Shown here: positions 49,201-60,441 of the stretch, piece by piece
Layout of the letters: each line of letters begins with the position of its first letter
How positions within the stretch are numbered: position 1 is the first letter of the stretch
Notes under the pieces: generated by a model
Seen by the model: the letters and a program-made list of their open reading frames with translations, nothing else
What the model was told of the DNA's origin: nothing
The model's database searches: none
Translations under genes and position numbers: made by a program
Assembly (NCBI RefSeq): GCF_027886475.1
Contig: NZ_CP115670.1
Span: 558,001-622,000, forward strand
Origin: Corynebacterium sp. SCR221107
Lineage (GTDB): Bacteria > Actinomycetota > Actinomycetes > Mycobacteriales > Mycobacteriaceae
Length of the DNA stretch: 64,000 bases
Direction of reading: 5' to 3'

Positions 49201-49564
49201 GGCGCGGCTTCGGGCAGGGCTACGCGGACGCGGGATACTCACGGGCGCGGAGCTACGTGAGGTGCCCGATGGGTCGCGGGTCTACGTTGCAGGCGTTGTG
49301 ACTCACCGCCAACGCCCAGCCACCGCCAGCGGCGTGACGTTTTTCGGCATGGAAGACGAAACCGGCCTCATCAATATCGTTGTCTCTGTCGGACTATGGA
49401 ACCGGCAAAAAAAGCTTGCTCGCACCGCCAAGTCGCTGCTTGTGCGCGGAATAGTACGCAACGCCAACGGGGTAGCACAGGTCGAGGCGGATCGTCTGGA
49501 CCCGCTGCCAATCGCGAAGTGGCTTGCACAAGGAACAAGCCAAGGCTCGCGTGACTTCCGATGA
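46280..49564 (+). CDS. dnaE2: error-prone DNA polymerase III alpha subunit DnaE2
   Basis: A 1094-residue DnaE2, partner of ImuA'/ImuB in damage-induced mutagenesis. Blocks in order: PHP domain (about 65-310, YCELHAAGSYHFLRGAS), palm/finger catalytic region (ILCQGRGSAANSVVC, PDIDLDIESGRREEVIQYVY), helix-hairpin-helix and OB fold (RVYVAGVVTHRQRP, GMEDETGLINIVV). The PHP domain contains an unusual polar insert of about 35-40 residues (about 114-150) read from a B-A repeat unit. Further A cores at 47176, 48784 and 49038, and B copies at 47092 and 47779, lie in the gene. Confidence 0.95.
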   Translation: MDWSSGYLGGPKGAPLSWKKLEKVLSGKPTAPLVPVDHIPARGSAGAGVGGDRGNIRINANRPYCELHAAGSYHFLRGASEPEDMVAAAQACGHVGLALLDRDGFYGAVAFAEAAIGNDATHSNPQGDSPDNGAQETSASMHDVAHAGIPCAPTNAIKTIFGAELTLEAGILPVLCRGPEGYRRLSRAISAARMASGEKDRALYPPLEQLAAAADGTWLVLADHTWLPHLDELCEAFGTNVVLEYVLAQDPLDADHFDDLDAARAKHGIRAIVTTRATSATKQGSHLAAAKQALALQQSLADANPELPPMPSWLRPGELIARQLGHRDYLVDATVDIAEECAFELSLVVPKLPNWDVPEGYSEQTWLEHLVWQRFDVRYHSRSKEVTAKARAQAEHELAVIDKLGFPGYFLIVDDIVGFAKKANILCQGRGSAANSVVCFVLGITNAEPISAGLLFERFLSPEREGAPDIDLDIESGRREEVIQYVYGRYGRENAAQVANVITYRTKGAIRDAARALGYPQGAADGWSKGLDEPPSAVTELATEFLGQPRHLGIHSGGMVICDRPIAEVVPTEWARMENRSVVQWDKEGCASAGLVKFDLLGLGMLEALHHMIDLVAETGTTVNLWELDMGEPAVYEMLSKGDAIGVFQVESRAQLNTLPRLKPTCFYDLVIEVALIRPGPIQGGSVHPYLRRRDGKEEITFEHPVLEKPLAKTLGVPLFQEQLMQIAVDAAGFSGGEADELRRAMGSKRSARKMAALRERFYAGLRSNDIEGQVADALWNKIVAFAAYGFPESHSQSFASLVFFSAWFKLHYPAQFCVGLLRAQPMGFYSPQSLLADARRHGVEVLPIDVNVSQVEATIENGAIRLGLNLVKGLGNLEAIVEGQPYTDIGDLARRAGLSVNHVEALARAGALECFGVDRRQALWQAGVAATEHANMLPGLSVVKAPTLPGMNAFELMVTDIAATGVTHDTHPMARLRAGLRGRGILTGAELREVPDGSRVYVAGVVTHRQRPATASGVTFFGMEDETGLINIVVSVGLWNRQKKLARTAKSLLVRGIVRNANGVAQVEADRLDPLPIAKWLAQGTSQGSRDFR
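46623..46701 (+). repeat. composite B-A repeat unit inside dnaE2
   Basis: CTATCGGTAATGACG (46623-46637), 52 bases, then GTCGGCAAGCAT (46690-46701). It is read in frame as a polar insert beginning IGNDATHSNPQGDSP in the PHP domain; the family normally passes directly from the FAEAA helix to the FGAELTL strand. Confidence 0.7.
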
Positions 49565-49642
49565 CAAGGCCTGTCTGTCCGAACCAGCGGAAGCATATGG
49601 GCAAAGGGATACCGGTAAGAATTAAAGTGCCGGAAGAATCGG

Positions 49643-50110
49643 CTAAACCGCGCCGGGAAATCCCAGCTGGCGCCAAGCCTCATAGGTAGCGACTGCCGCG
49701 GCGTTAGACAGATTCATCGAGCGCCGGCCGGCCAACATAGGAATGCGCAACTGCTCGGTGATCCGAGGATGATGGAGTGCATGGTCATCGAGGCCGGTAG
49801 GCTCCGTACCAAAAAGAAGCGCGTCACCTGCTTGGTATTCAAACTCAGTATAAAAAGTGGACGAGTGGGCCGTAAAAGCAAACACGCGACCAGGGATAAC
49901 AGCAAGGCAAGCGTCGAGATTGTCGTGGACGGTGACCTCAGCGAGGTCGTGATAGTCCAGGCCGGCGCGACGCAAATTCTTTTCCTCCAAGTTAAAACCC
50001 AAAGGGCCGGCGAGGTGGAGGTGCGCACCGGTACCTGCACACATCCGGATGGCATTGCCGGTATTCGGCGGGATGACGGGCTGGTCGAAAATCACGTGGA
50101 GGATGGACAT
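49643..50110 (-). CDS. trmL: tRNA (cytidine(34)-2'-O)-methyltransferase TrmL
   Basis: A 155-residue SPOUT (SpoU-type) methyltransferase that modifies the wobble nucleotide of tRNA-Leu. Motif 1 is PPNTGNAIRMCAGTGAHLHLAGPLGF, motif 2 LLFGTEPTGL and motif 3 IPMLAGRRSMNLSNAAAVATYEA, which build the S-adenosylmethionine-binding knot. It converges on dnaE2 and is divergent from folD. Confidence 0.93.
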   Translation of the reverse strand: MSILHVIFDQPVIPPNTGNAIRMCAGTGAHLHLAGPLGFNLEEKNLRRAGLDYHDLAEVTVHDNLDACLAVIPGRVFAFTAHSSTFYTEFEYQAGDALLFGTEPTGLDDHALHHPRITEQLRIPMLAGRRSMNLSNAAAVATYEAWRQLGFPGAV

Positions 50111-50163
50111 GGAGTCGATTCTAAGACGGGAAGTTGTGGGCTGAGGTGACGAGGGATGCGCAA

Positions 50164-50178
50164 CGTCATTACGGATAG
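50164..50178 (-). repeat. family-B repeat in the folD promoter region
   Basis: CGTCATTACGGATAG lies 17 bases before the folD ATG (50195). Its GATAGTGGAATAATG continuation resembles a -10 region, so repeat and promoter may overlap. Confidence 0.55.
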
Positions 50179-50194
50179 TGGAATAATGTCACCT

Positions 50195-51046
50195 ATGACT
50201 GCGATCAAACTGGACGGAAATCTGTATCGGGATGAGATCTTTGCTGATCTTGCCACCCGAGTTGCCAATTTGAAGGAAAAAGGAATCGTCCCTGGGCTTG
50301 CCACCGTTCTCGTGGGCGACGACCCAGCAAGCCACTCCTATGTAAAGATGAAGCACCGCGACTGTGAACAGATCGGCGTGCGTTCCATTCGTAAGGATCT
50401 TCCTGGCGATATCACCCAGGAAGAACTGCACAAGGTCATTGACGAGCTCAATGCCGATCCGGAATGCACCGGATACATCGTTCAGCTTCCGCTGCCAAAA
50501 CACCTCGATGAAAATGCTGTGCTCGAACGCATCGATCCGTCCAAGGACGCCGATGGCTTGCACCCAGTCAACCTCGGCAAGCTGGTCCTCAACGAGCCTG
50601 CCCCCCTACCGTGCACACCAAACGGTGCCATCCACTTGCTGCGCCGTTTTGGCGTCGAGCTCGATGGAAAGAAAGTTGTAGTGATTGGTCGAGGCGTGAC
50701 TGTCGGGCGCCCCATCGGATTGATGCTCACCCGGCGTTCTGAAAATGCAACCGTCACCCTTTGCCACACGGGCACCAAGGATCTCAAGGCAGAGACCCTA
50801 CAAGCGGACGTCATTGTCGCTGCCGCTGGCAAGGGCCACATGCTCACCGCCGACATGGTCAAACCGGGCGCAGCCATCCTGGATGTCGGAGTTTCGCGTG
50901 TCGACGGCAAACTTGTCGGCGATGTACACCCCGACGTGTGGGACGTCGCGGGGTACGTGTCCCCGAACCCCGGTGGCGTGGGCCCGCTGACACGCGCCTT
51001 CTTGGTGCGCAACGTTGTTGAACGCGCCGAGCAAACTCTTGGATAA
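50195..51046 (+). CDS. folD: bifunctional methylenetetrahydrofolate dehydrogenase/cyclohydrolase FolD
   Basis: FolD interconverts 5,10-methylene-, methenyl- and 10-formyl-tetrahydrofolate for purine and formyl-Met synthesis. The 283-residue protein starts at ATG 50195. Signatures: [14 protein letters not shown] with the catalytic Lys (YxxxK), [14 protein letters not shown], and the NADP-binding [14 protein letters not shown]. The DUF3017 gene overlaps its end. Confidence 0.96.
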   Translation: MTAIKLDGNLYRDEIFADLATRVANLKEKGIVPGLATVLVGDDPASHSYVKMKHRDCEQIGVRSIRKDLPGDITQEELHKVIDELNADPECTGYIVQLPLPKHLDENAVLERIDPSKDADGLHPVNLGKLVLNEPAPLPCTPNGAIHLLRRFGVELDGKKVVVIGRGVTVGRPIGLMLTRRSENATVTLCHTGTKDLKAETLQADVIVAAAGKGHMLTADMVKPGAAILDVGVSRVDGKLVGDVHPDVWDVAGYVSPNPGGVGPLTRAFLVRNVVERAEQTLG

Positions 51047-51380
51047 AGCGGCGAACCTTCCAAAGGCGGCGTTGGATAACCCTCACGACCGAAACTTGTC
51101 ACCATCGAAGCTGCCGCAGCGGGCGCAGTGGGCGATGATGGCACTGTTTGTTATGTCGATGGGGATCTCAACCGTGTTTGCGTTCACGGAGCACTGGCGA
51201 CGTGCAACGTTCGTACTTGGCATGGCTTTGCTGTGGCTGTCGATCGTGCGCTGGACCTGTGATTCGAAAACGCTAGGAGTACTGTCTGTCCGTTCCCGCA
51301 ACTTTGACACGGCGTTTACTGGAGTTATGGGTGCTGCCATCGTCTTCCTCGCAGCCTCGGTAGACCCATTGGGGAGCTGA
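51039..51380 (+). CDS. DUF3017 membrane protein
   Basis: About 113 residues from TTG 51039, which overlaps the folD stop by eight bases; an ATG at 51134 is a shorter alternative. Three hydrophobic segments ([43 protein letters not shown]). The family is actinobacterial, commonly next to folD, and of unknown function. Confidence 0.8.
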   Translation: MDKAANLPKAALDNPHDRNLSPSKLPQRAQWAMMALFVMSMGISTVFAFTEHWRRATFVLGMALLWLSIVRWTCDSKTLGVLSVRSRNFDTAFTGVMGAAIVFLAASVDPLGS

Positions 51381-52180
51381 CCGTACCGACAGCAAACCCT
51401 CTGGGTAGCCCATTTACCAACATACCCATTCACCACAGCACTAATACCCGCCTGTGCCGAATGCACAGACGGGTGTCAGGTTGTCGCAGGTGTACGGAGG
51501 ACTTGCCGATTGAAGGCTGTGGAACGAGTGGATGCCACCGAAGTGGTGCCACCGCGCCGCTACAAACGATTCTGCAAGGCACGCGTTGTTGAGCAACTTG
51601 GGTAATCGCTACCCAACTATTTCCGCCTAGATTTTCGCATCTTCGATGGCAGTACTTTTGGGAGTTGAGTGGGCGCCTTTCGCCTCTTCCAATAGCGAGA
51701 GCCTTACCCGGTCTTTGCTGTGCCCTTTTTGATTTGGTTTCCTCCCGAGGCTCCTTGATGCTTCTTTGAAGCTAAGGAAAGACAATTCATTCTTCGCAAA
51801 GCACCTGCCATTCGTATGCCTTAGGCCTTATCGCCGTTTGGATCGCCTAGGTGTCCTTGTCCTTTTGCGAAGCCTAGATACCCGTTGCCGCACGCTGTCC
51901 CTGGCGCCCGTAGGACTGTGCTGAGGATTCATCCTGAGCGGTCCTTGTAGCGTCATTTTCTTAAAAAGATGCAGGCGCGAAAACCCTCCCGTCCCCGCTG
52001 GACAGCATCCCACGCAGGGGCAGTCGTGACTTGGCAGACAGTGAGCAGATTGTCCTAGGGCGGTGCTTAAGGGTGCGGAATAAGCGTTAAATACCGTCGC
52101 AGTCGCCCCGGGGGTTACCTCAAAATGGCGTGGTTTCTGGGCCCCGATGGGTATCCGCCATTCTTGAAGCAGGGCGCAAG
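51381..52180. other. 800-base region without a clear gene
   Basis: A hairpin (ACCCG-CCTGTGC with GCACAG-A-CGGGT, 51446-51474) follows DUF3017 but lacks a T-run. The remainder has no convincing frame; the minus frame 51828-52013 is basic and low-complexity. No conserved tmRNA, RNase P or SRP signature was recognised. Confidence 0.45.
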
Positions 52181-53716
52181 TCAGGCGGCATCAGGCGGCA
52201 AATCGCCCGGCGCTGACGTCCTGTTTTTCTCATGCGCCGATGGGTGCGCTGAGGAAGCACGGTTGGATGCGCGTCGACGTTCGGCGCGATCGGCGTAAAC
52301 TTTGTTAACTGACTTGCCAGTGAAACGACGCGGGGCAGCTGGCCCATTGGGAAAGGTGGTCACCGTGGTGCCATCTTTGAAATGCCATTCGAGGACGCGC
52401 TCGCCCAGGTGGGCGTAATGGAAATTTTGTTCGGTTTTTAAGTTGTGGTGATATTTGCACAGGCAAAATAGGTTGCTGACCTCGGTCTTGCCGCCGAGGT
52501 TATACTCGACGCGGTGATCCATCTCGCAGTAGATCGCGGGTGCGTCGCAGTTGGGGAAGCGACAGTGGCCGTCGTAAAGCTCAACGGTAGTACGCATGCG
52601 TTCCGGGACCTGGTAGGCGTCGACGGAGGCGTCAACGTCAAGGGTGCGTTCAATTGCTGCCTCGCGAAAACGGGCGGCCTGGTCGTCGTCAAGCGGGCCG
52701 ACGCCATTGAGAAATAGCACGCCGTCGCGGGTAAACGTGTTGTGTACGACCTTGATTTTCGAATGTGAGCGGATGCCGGCCAGCAAGGAATCTGCCAGAT
52801 CAAGTTTGGCTGGTGTGCGGTTTTCTGCTCGCGCACGAGCGTGCTCTTGAGTGGTAATCCGGTGCAGCGACGTGTCCATGAATGCGCGCACCTCACGGGC
52901 CTCATCGTCGGGCAGATGGAAGCTAAAACGGGTAAAACCGGGCTCGCCGCGACGCACACTGGCAGTGCGCTTGGCCATGTCCTTCTTCTGTGCGACGGCT
53001 CCAGGATCGACCTGAAGCACCATTTCACGCACCCTTTTTGTGATCGTCTGTGCTTGCGGCAAGACCTCATTGGGTACGGTGGGCGTGAAAAATTCAACTA
53101 GCATGGCGTCGAGCGTTTTGCGCTTATCGACGTCGCGGACGCCGCACACCTGCTTCTCAATTGCCCGTAACCGTGTTGGGCACAAATGCTTCAGTTGCAA
53201 CGCCAAAGCATGCAATTGTGGGAACGCGCGCAGCATGGTGCTCACGCGGAGATGATCGCGAGCCTCGCCTAAGGACTCTCCGCGGGCCGCGCTGAGGTAG
53301 GAAAGGAGTTCGCGCTCGGACATCTCCTCCGGAGGATGCCACGAACCCCACAGCTGCACATAGCGGTAATTGGTCTCCATCTTGTCGGAGGAAAAGCGGT
53401 CGCCACCATCGAGGTGCCGATAGTTATCCACGGTAGCTTGAGCCTGGTTGACAGGAGGGTTTTCTTGAAGATCCGTGGGCACCTCCGCGTGTGCTCCTCC
53501 CTTTTCCGGCTGTGACCTGGCCGGGGACGGGCGCGGGGTGGGTGAGTGGCGCGGATCTGTGTTGTCCTGGGTTGTTGTGTTTTTAGCTTGGGCTGAATCG
53601 AGATTATCTGCGCGGGAGCTATCGTCGGGGCAGCGTCCTGGGTGCTGACCTGATTCAGGGGAATTGGGGGTGAAAATAGCGTGGTCGATGTCCTGGCGGG
53701 GGTGGTGGGAATCCAT
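52181..53716 (-). CDS. HNH endonuclease, DUF222 type
   Basis: A 511-residue protein starting at ATG 53716 (MDSHHPRQDIDH), with AGAAAGG nine bases upstream. A Pro/Ser/Asn-rich N terminus (about 1-95) leads to a DUF222 helical region (about 110-350). The C-terminal HNH domain has Cys pairs (CRFPNCD; CLCKYHH) and CEMDHRVEYNLGG as the catalytic His region. Such proteins are abundant in actinobacteria and linked to mobile DNA; their role is unsettled. It contains no family-A or -B copies. Confidence 0.85.
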   Translation of the reverse strand: MDSHHPRQDIDHAIFTPNSPESGQHPGRCPDDSSRADNLDSAQAKNTTTQDNTDPRHSPTPRPSPARSQPEKGGAHAEVPTDLQENPPVNQAQATVDNYRHLDGGDRFSSDKMETNYRYVQLWGSWHPPEEMSERELLSYLSAARGESLGEARDHLRVSTMLRAFPQLHALALQLKHLCPTRLRAIEKQVCGVRDVDKRKTLDAMLVEFFTPTVPNEVLPQAQTITKRVREMVLQVDPGAVAQKKDMAKRTASVRRGEPGFTRFSFHLPDDEAREVRAFMDTSLHRITTQEHARARAENRTPAKLDLADSLLAGIRSHSKIKVVHNTFTRDGVLFLNGVGPLDDDQAARFREAAIERTLDVDASVDAYQVPERMRTTVELYDGHCRFPNCDAPAIYCEMDHRVEYNLGGKTEVSNLFCLCKYHHNLKTEQNFHYAHLGERVLEWHFKDGTTVTTFPNGPAAPRRFTGKSVNKVYADRAERRRASNRASSAHPSAHEKNRTSAPGDLPPDAA

Positions 53717-53818
53717 AGGTGAAACCTTTCTGTTTGTTCGTCTACTTCCGCAGTCTTTGCTCATCACGCTTGACGCGGTGCTAAGGGCTGCCTCCTACTG
53801 CCAAGCATTACCGCCTAG

Positions 53819-54127
53819 TCACCGTTGTGTCTTCGCGATGCGCCGGTGCTCGTCGTTGACTTCGGTGACAATGCAAGTGACAACGCCGCCGAAAGAAACC
53901 GCTGGAGGACGCCCCAAGATGAGCGCCGTGGGTTGGTCACTGCTGATAAAAGACGAGACAATACTGTTTTCGGTTCCCCAATGATCCAAAGGGAACAAAT
54001 TTTCGAATACGGGGGTAGGGTGATTGGGTTTGGCGGAAAACCGGACTTCGACGAAGCGAATAGGGATAGGTGAGTCGTTCTCGAGGCTTAGCGCTATTGA
54101 GGGGGCAATCTTCGATGCACTGACACA
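53819..54127 (-). CDS. hypothetical protein, possibly degenerate
   Basis: The residues LENDSPIPIRFVEVRFSAKP ... VSSFISSDQPTALILGRPPAVSFGGVVTCIVTEVNDEHRR look like real protein with alternating strands. The frame is open upstream to 54217, but those residues look random and no ribosome-binding site was found. It may be a 5'-damaged gene. Start approximate. Confidence 0.35.
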   Translation of the reverse strand, partial: CVSASKIAPSIALSLENDSPIPIRFVEVRFSAKPNHPTPVFENLFPLDHWGTENSIVSSFISSDQPTALILGRPPAVSFGGVVTCIVTEVNDEHRRIAKTQR

Positions 54128-54749
54128 TGGCAACCACACGGTCGAACCACTACTGCGCCTACTGGCACGAAGGGCGGTAGATACGCGAGGGGGCGATAGA
54201 TAGCTGAAAAACTCCACCTTTTCGGAAGGCGAGGCCAGTCGTTTACGCCATCGGTTAAAAATCCCGCAAGGGGGTTAGCAACTAACAGTCGTGGAATCCC
54301 CCCATGGAGCACAGATCTGCCGGGCAAGGGGAATGTGCGCATCTTTTGACTACTTCAGAGGAACCCGGTCTTGGTGTTGCTCAATGGCAGGAAAAGACTC
54401 CAATTTTACGACAAGCATAATGGGCTCGACTTGAGTCGAGGATTCCTCGACAACCGGAGGTCCTCTTGCCTAAAATACTTGTGGCTGCAAGTGGGTTGCG
54501 TTAAAAAATGATAGACGGCTGTCATCGCTCGCGCTGTATCGTCAGGCGCGTTCGCTTCGTCGTTTCCCAATAAGCCCTCCACGGGTTTAGTCCTGCCTTT
54601 TGTTGATCCGGAGGCTAGTGGCGCGTGTGCCCCTGACCCGATTCGCTTCTTACGGATCATGGCGCGGCGGTGACAACTTGCCAAAGAGTCAAGGAACGCA
54701 CCTGAGAATTTCCGGCGGAAATATCGGTGACGATTGCCTGCCGGGCCGG
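54128..54749. other. intergenic region before the metX end
   Basis: No convincing gene. Small frames at 54094-54342 and 54406-54684 have no conserved features. A short palindrome (ATTTCCGGCGGAAAT near 54713) lies downstream of metX but has no T-run. Confidence 0.4.
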
Positions 54750-55850
54750 CTATATGGAGAACTCAATAGTGTCGGCGGCGTCAGTACCACTAGCCAACGT
54801 CAAAAAGTGGCGAATAATGCGGTCCATCTGCCGCGCCTCTGTAAGGAACGCATCGTGGCCGACCGGGGAGGAGATTTTCGCCATCGCGAGGAGGTTTCCA
54901 ATATTACGAGAAAGGTGCTCTTGCTGGTGGTAAGGGTAAAGAATGTCCGTATCTACGCCAGCGACCATCGTAGGCACCTTGCAGGAAGCCAGGGCTTTGT
55001 TCAACCCGCCTCGACCACGGCCAATATCGTGGCGATTGAGCGCCTCGGTAAGCGTGACATAGGAGCCGGCGTCGAAACGCTCCGTGAGTTTGTATCCCTG
55101 ATAATCAAGGTAGCTTTGTACTGCGAAACGCTGCTTGTTGCTGCGGAAGGGGCCAAGTGGATTCTCCCCGGCTTGTGCTTGGGTCCCGAAGCGTTCATCG
55201 ATTTCTAGTTCACCGCGGTAGGTCAGATGCGCAATGCGGCGTGCAGCGGCGAGCCCTTCGGTCGGTGGTTGGGAATCGTAGTAATCGCCCCCATTCCAAT
55301 GCGGGTCGCGCTCGATGGCCGAAATTTGGGCTGTTTGGATGCCGATTTGCCATGCCGAAGCGCGGGCAGAGACGGCGATGACGAAGGCGGCGTCGAGCAT
55401 GTCTGGGTACTTGAGTGCCCATTCAAGTGTGCGGGCACCACCCATGGAGCCGCCTATGACAGCGTGAAGGTGCGTGATGCCGATGGCGTGGAGGAAAGCC
55501 CATTCGGCATCGACCTGGTCGCGGATGGAGATAGCAGGGAAGCGGGAGCCATAAGCAGCACCGTCAGTACTGATAGAACTCGGCCCCGTCGAACCCTTGC
55601 AGCCACCGAGCACGTTGGTGCAAACAATGCAGTAGACATCGGTGTCGAGCGCCAGGCCTGGCCCGATTACTCCCGACCACCATTCGGCTGCGTTGGAATC
55701 ACCGGTCAAGGCATGTTCGATGAGAATGACGTTGTCGTCTTTGAGCTCGCCCCAGGCCTGGTAGGCGATGGTGACGTTCGAGATCGTGGCGCCGGCCTCG
55801 GTGGTGAAGTCGCCGATAGAGACCGTGCTGAGCGCTCCAGAAGTGTCCAT
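54750..55850 (-). CDS. metX: homoserine O-acetyltransferase MetX
   Basis: MetX acetylates homoserine with acetyl-CoA, the first methionine-specific step. The 366-residue alpha/beta-hydrolase starts at ATG 55850 with GGGAGGG upstream. The nucleophile Ser lies in VIGGSMGGARTLEWA, and the late block GVDTDILYPYHQQEHL carries the catalytic Asp. Two B variants lie in the gene (54779-54793 in the C-terminal ASGTDAADT, and 55562-55576). It forms the methionine pathway with metY upstream. Confidence 0.95.
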   Translation of the reverse strand: MDTSGALSTVSIGDFTTEAGATISNVTIAYQAWGELKDDNVILIEHALTGDSNAAEWWSGVIGPGLALDTDVYCIVCTNVLGGCKGSTGPSSISTDGAAYGSRFPAISIRDQVDAEWAFLHAIGITHLHAVIGGSMGGARTLEWALKYPDMLDAAFVIAVSARASAWQIGIQTAQISAIERDPHWNGGDYYDSQPPTEGLAAARRIAHLTYRGELEIDERFGTQAQAGENPLGPFRSNKQRFAVQSYLDYQGYKLTERFDAGSYVTLTEALNRHDIGRGRGGLNKALASCKVPTMVAGVDTDILYPYHQQEHLSRNIGNLLAMAKISSPVGHDAFLTEARQMDRIIRHFLTLASGTDAADTIEFSI

Positions 55851-55894
55851 TGACGGTTGTCCCTCCCGTTGTTTCAAATGCTCAACATCCTACC

Positions 55895-55910
55895 TGTACC
55901 GCTCGGTCTA
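55895..55910 (-). promoter_or_regulatory. McbR-like operator upstream of metX
   Basis: On the minus strand TAGAC-CGAGCG-GTACA, 45 bases before the metX ATG. It matches TAGAC-N6-GTCTA at 8 of 10 fixed bases and shares both half-sites with the metQ operator. Confidence 0.6.
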
Positions 55911-55978
55911 GTCTATTTCGAGGACCTTCTGCGTTGAGGTAGTACGTCTTGTTTCGCTTTCCTTGCGCGGTGTTTCGT

Positions 55979-55990
55979 TTGCTTTCCGAC
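55979..55990 (-). repeat. family-A repeat between metX and metY
   Basis: TTGCTTTCCGAC within TTTGCTTTCCGACGCCCACAG. The following CCCACAGGCTTCC resembles the flank of the copy at 1960. Confidence 0.6.
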
Positions 55991-56073
55991 GCCCACAGGC
56001 TTCCATGCACGTCTCGCCCTTTTCCCGGACGTCTTCCCTGAATTACCTACTTGCGACTCATGGGGTGCAAGCA

Positions 56074-56105
56074 AGCCCCGTCCGACTATACGTACAGACG
56101 GGGCT
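56074..56105 (-). terminator. metY terminator
   Basis: AGCCCCGTC (56074-56082) pairs with GACGGGGCT (56097-56105). The loop contains CTATACGTA, the first part of a family-B word (variant CTATACGTACAGACG, 56085-56099). Confidence 0.8.
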
Positions 56106-56143
56106 AACCGAAGCCACCCACAGCCGGGTGGTACTAGCGGTAC

Positions 56144-57460
56144 TTAAATGGCGTCTAGACCGCGCTGCAGGTCGGCGAGGATATCGTTGATGTCCTCAAT
56201 ACCCACGGATAGACGAATGGTGGACTGCGTGATGCCGGCACGCTCAAGTCCGTGCTCATCGGACTGCGAGTGGGTGGTGGAGGCCGGGTGCACCACCAGC
56301 GAGCGTACGTCGCCAATGTTGGCCAGGTTGGAGTGCAGCTTGAGGGCGTCGATAAAGCGCCAGGCCTCATCCTTGCCGCCGACGACGTCGAAGGACAACA
56401 CCGAGCCGGTGTAGTCCAGACCCAGCTTCTGCTTGGTTGCATACCATGGGGAGGATTCAAGGCCTGCGTAGTTGACCTTGGCTACCTTGTCGCTGGCGTC
56501 GAGGAATTCGGCGACCTTGGCGGCATTTTCGTTGTGGCGAACTACGCGCAGGCTCAAGGTATCGAGGCCTTGGACGGTGACCCATGCGTTGAACGGGGAC
56601 AGGGTTGCACCGGTGTCGCGCAGCAGACCAACGCGGGCCTTGAGGCCGAAGGCGGCGGGGCCGAGATCGGCGTACTTCAGACCGTGGTAAGCCGGGTCCG
56701 GGGTGACGAAGTAAGGGAACAGCGGCTTGCCGTCGCGCTCGACGGTCCAGTCGAAGGTGCCACCGTCGACGAGGATACCGCCGATGCCGGAGCCATTTCC
56801 GGTGTAGAACTTGGTCAGGGAGGCTACGACGATATCGGCGCCGAGCTCTAGGGGGCGCACGAGTGCTGCGGTGGCGATGGTGTTGTCCACGATCAGCGGA
56901 GCATTGTTGCGGTGGGCGACTTCGGCAACCGCCGGGATGTCGAGGACATCGGCCTGAGGGTTGGCGAAGGTCTCTGCATAGAAAGCCTTGGTGTTCGGCT
57001 TGACGGCTGCTTGCCAAGAATCGAGATCGTCGGGGTCCTCGACGAAGGTGACCTCGATGCCCAAACGTGCGAGGGTGACCTGGAACAGGGTTTCGGTGCC
57101 GCCGTAAAGGCGCGGGGAGGTAACGATGTGATCGCCGGCGCCGGCGAGATTGAGAATGGCTGCGGTCTCAGCGGCCTGGCCGGATGCGAAAGCGACGGCG
57201 TGGACGCCGCCTTCGAGGGAGGCGATGCGGTTTTCGAGGACCTCGGTGGTTGGGTTGGTCAGGCGCGAGTACACCGGGCCGGCGTCTTGAAGCGCAAAGC
57301 GGGCTTCGGCGTGCTCTGCGGAATCGAAAACATAAGAAGACGTCTGATAGATCGGAAGGTTGCGGGCGTTAAGGGTTCCATCGAGGCTCTGACCTGCGTG
57401 GATGGAACGGGTGGCCAGTGCCCAGTCGGCTGCACCGGAGTTATCGTACTTGGTGGTCAT
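56144..57460 (-). CDS. metY: O-acetylhomoserine sulfhydrylase MetY
   Basis: MetY makes homocysteine from O-acetylhomoserine and sulfide. The 438-residue PLP enzyme of the Cys/Met metabolism family shows the PLP lysine in VASLTKFYTGNGSG, the phosphate-binding FASGQAAETAAIL and the C-terminal SLVVHPASTTHSQ. ATG 57460 is preceded by GAAAGG. It lies upstream of metX, each with its own operator. Confidence 0.96.
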   Translation of the reverse strand: MTTKYDNSGAADWALATRSIHAGQSLDGTLNARNLPIYQTSSYVFDSAEHAEARFALQDAGPVYSRLTNPTTEVLENRIASLEGGVHAVAFASGQAAETAAILNLAGAGDHIVTSPRLYGGTETLFQVTLARLGIEVTFVEDPDDLDSWQAAVKPNTKAFYAETFANPQADVLDIPAVAEVAHRNNAPLIVDNTIATAALVRPLELGADIVVASLTKFYTGNGSGIGGILVDGGTFDWTVERDGKPLFPYFVTPDPAYHGLKYADLGPAAFGLKARVGLLRDTGATLSPFNAWVTVQGLDTLSLRVVRHNENAAKVAEFLDASDKVAKVNYAGLESSPWYATKQKLGLDYTGSVLSFDVVGGKDEAWRFIDALKLHSNLANIGDVRSLVVHPASTTHSQSDEHGLERAGITQSTIRLSVGIEDINDILADLQRGLDAI

Positions 57461-57587
57461 TTCTTTTTACCTTTCGTGAAAATTCTTGACAAGGGTGGCG
57501 GCTAGCATCGGCAATAGAGTGGTCAAGAGCCGGTGTGCGTCGTGCCTTGCGTCATGAATGCACGTTAGTCCTCAATTTCGAGACATG

Positions 57588-57603
57588 TAAACCAAGCGGT
57601 CTA
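57588..57603 (-). promoter_or_regulatory. McbR-like operator upstream of metY
   Basis: On the minus strand TAGAC-CGCTTG-GTTTA, about 128 bases before the metY ATG; 9 of 10 fixed bases of TAGAC-N6-GTCTA match. Confidence 0.6.
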
Positions 57604-57743
57604 TATTTCTTTAAAAGGGCAGGTAAATACGGTAGGTAATTATATTCATCACCCATTCAGAGCGGTCTGTTTCGCGTAAGACCTGCCCGCCGGTAGGCGT
57701 CGGAAAGCAACGAGGCACGCGGGAGCGCTGGCGATACACGCTT

Positions 57744-57831
57744 ATGCTTGCCGACGTCCACCGCTGCAAACTGCAACGTCCACTTTCTTGCTTTCGCGTT
57801 GCCGGGGAATGCGTGCCGTCATTACCGATAG
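57744..57831 (-). repeat. composite B-A repeat unit
   Basis: On the minus strand CTATCGGTAATGACG (plus 57817-57831), 61 bases, then GTCGGCAAGC (plus 57746-57755). An extra A copy in the opposite direction lies at 57699-57710. Confidence 0.7.
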
Positions 57832-57861
57832 CACCGCGCGACCTGCGCGCTGACGAAAAGA

Positions 57862-57906
57862 AACCTCCCGCCAACCCCGGCTTATCGCGCGGGGTGGCGG
57901 GAGGTC
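57862..57906 (-). terminator. icd terminator
   Basis: ACCTCCCGCCA (57863-57873) pairs with TGGCGGGAGGT (57895-57905), with an inner CCCC/GGGG stem; TTTCTTTTC follows on the minus strand. Confidence 0.88.
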
Positions 57907-57929
57907 TATGCGTAAGGAAGGTGCTTACA

Positions 57930-60417
<2,488 letters not shown>

Positions 60418-60441
<24 letters not shown>

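Larger units (their letters stand above)
57461..57929. other. metY-icd intergenic region with several repeats
   Basis: This 470-base gap holds the metY promoter and operator, an inverted pair of A repeats (57699-57708 and 57746-57755), a B-A unit (57744-57831) and the icd terminator. A degenerate B word (CTATGCGTAAGGAAG) overlaps the terminator end near 57907-57921. No gene was seen. Confidence 0.6.

Noticed and set aside
51828..52013. A small basic protein gene on the minus strand
   Set aside because: Arg-rich low-complexity sequence, no ribosome-binding site, no conserved pattern.
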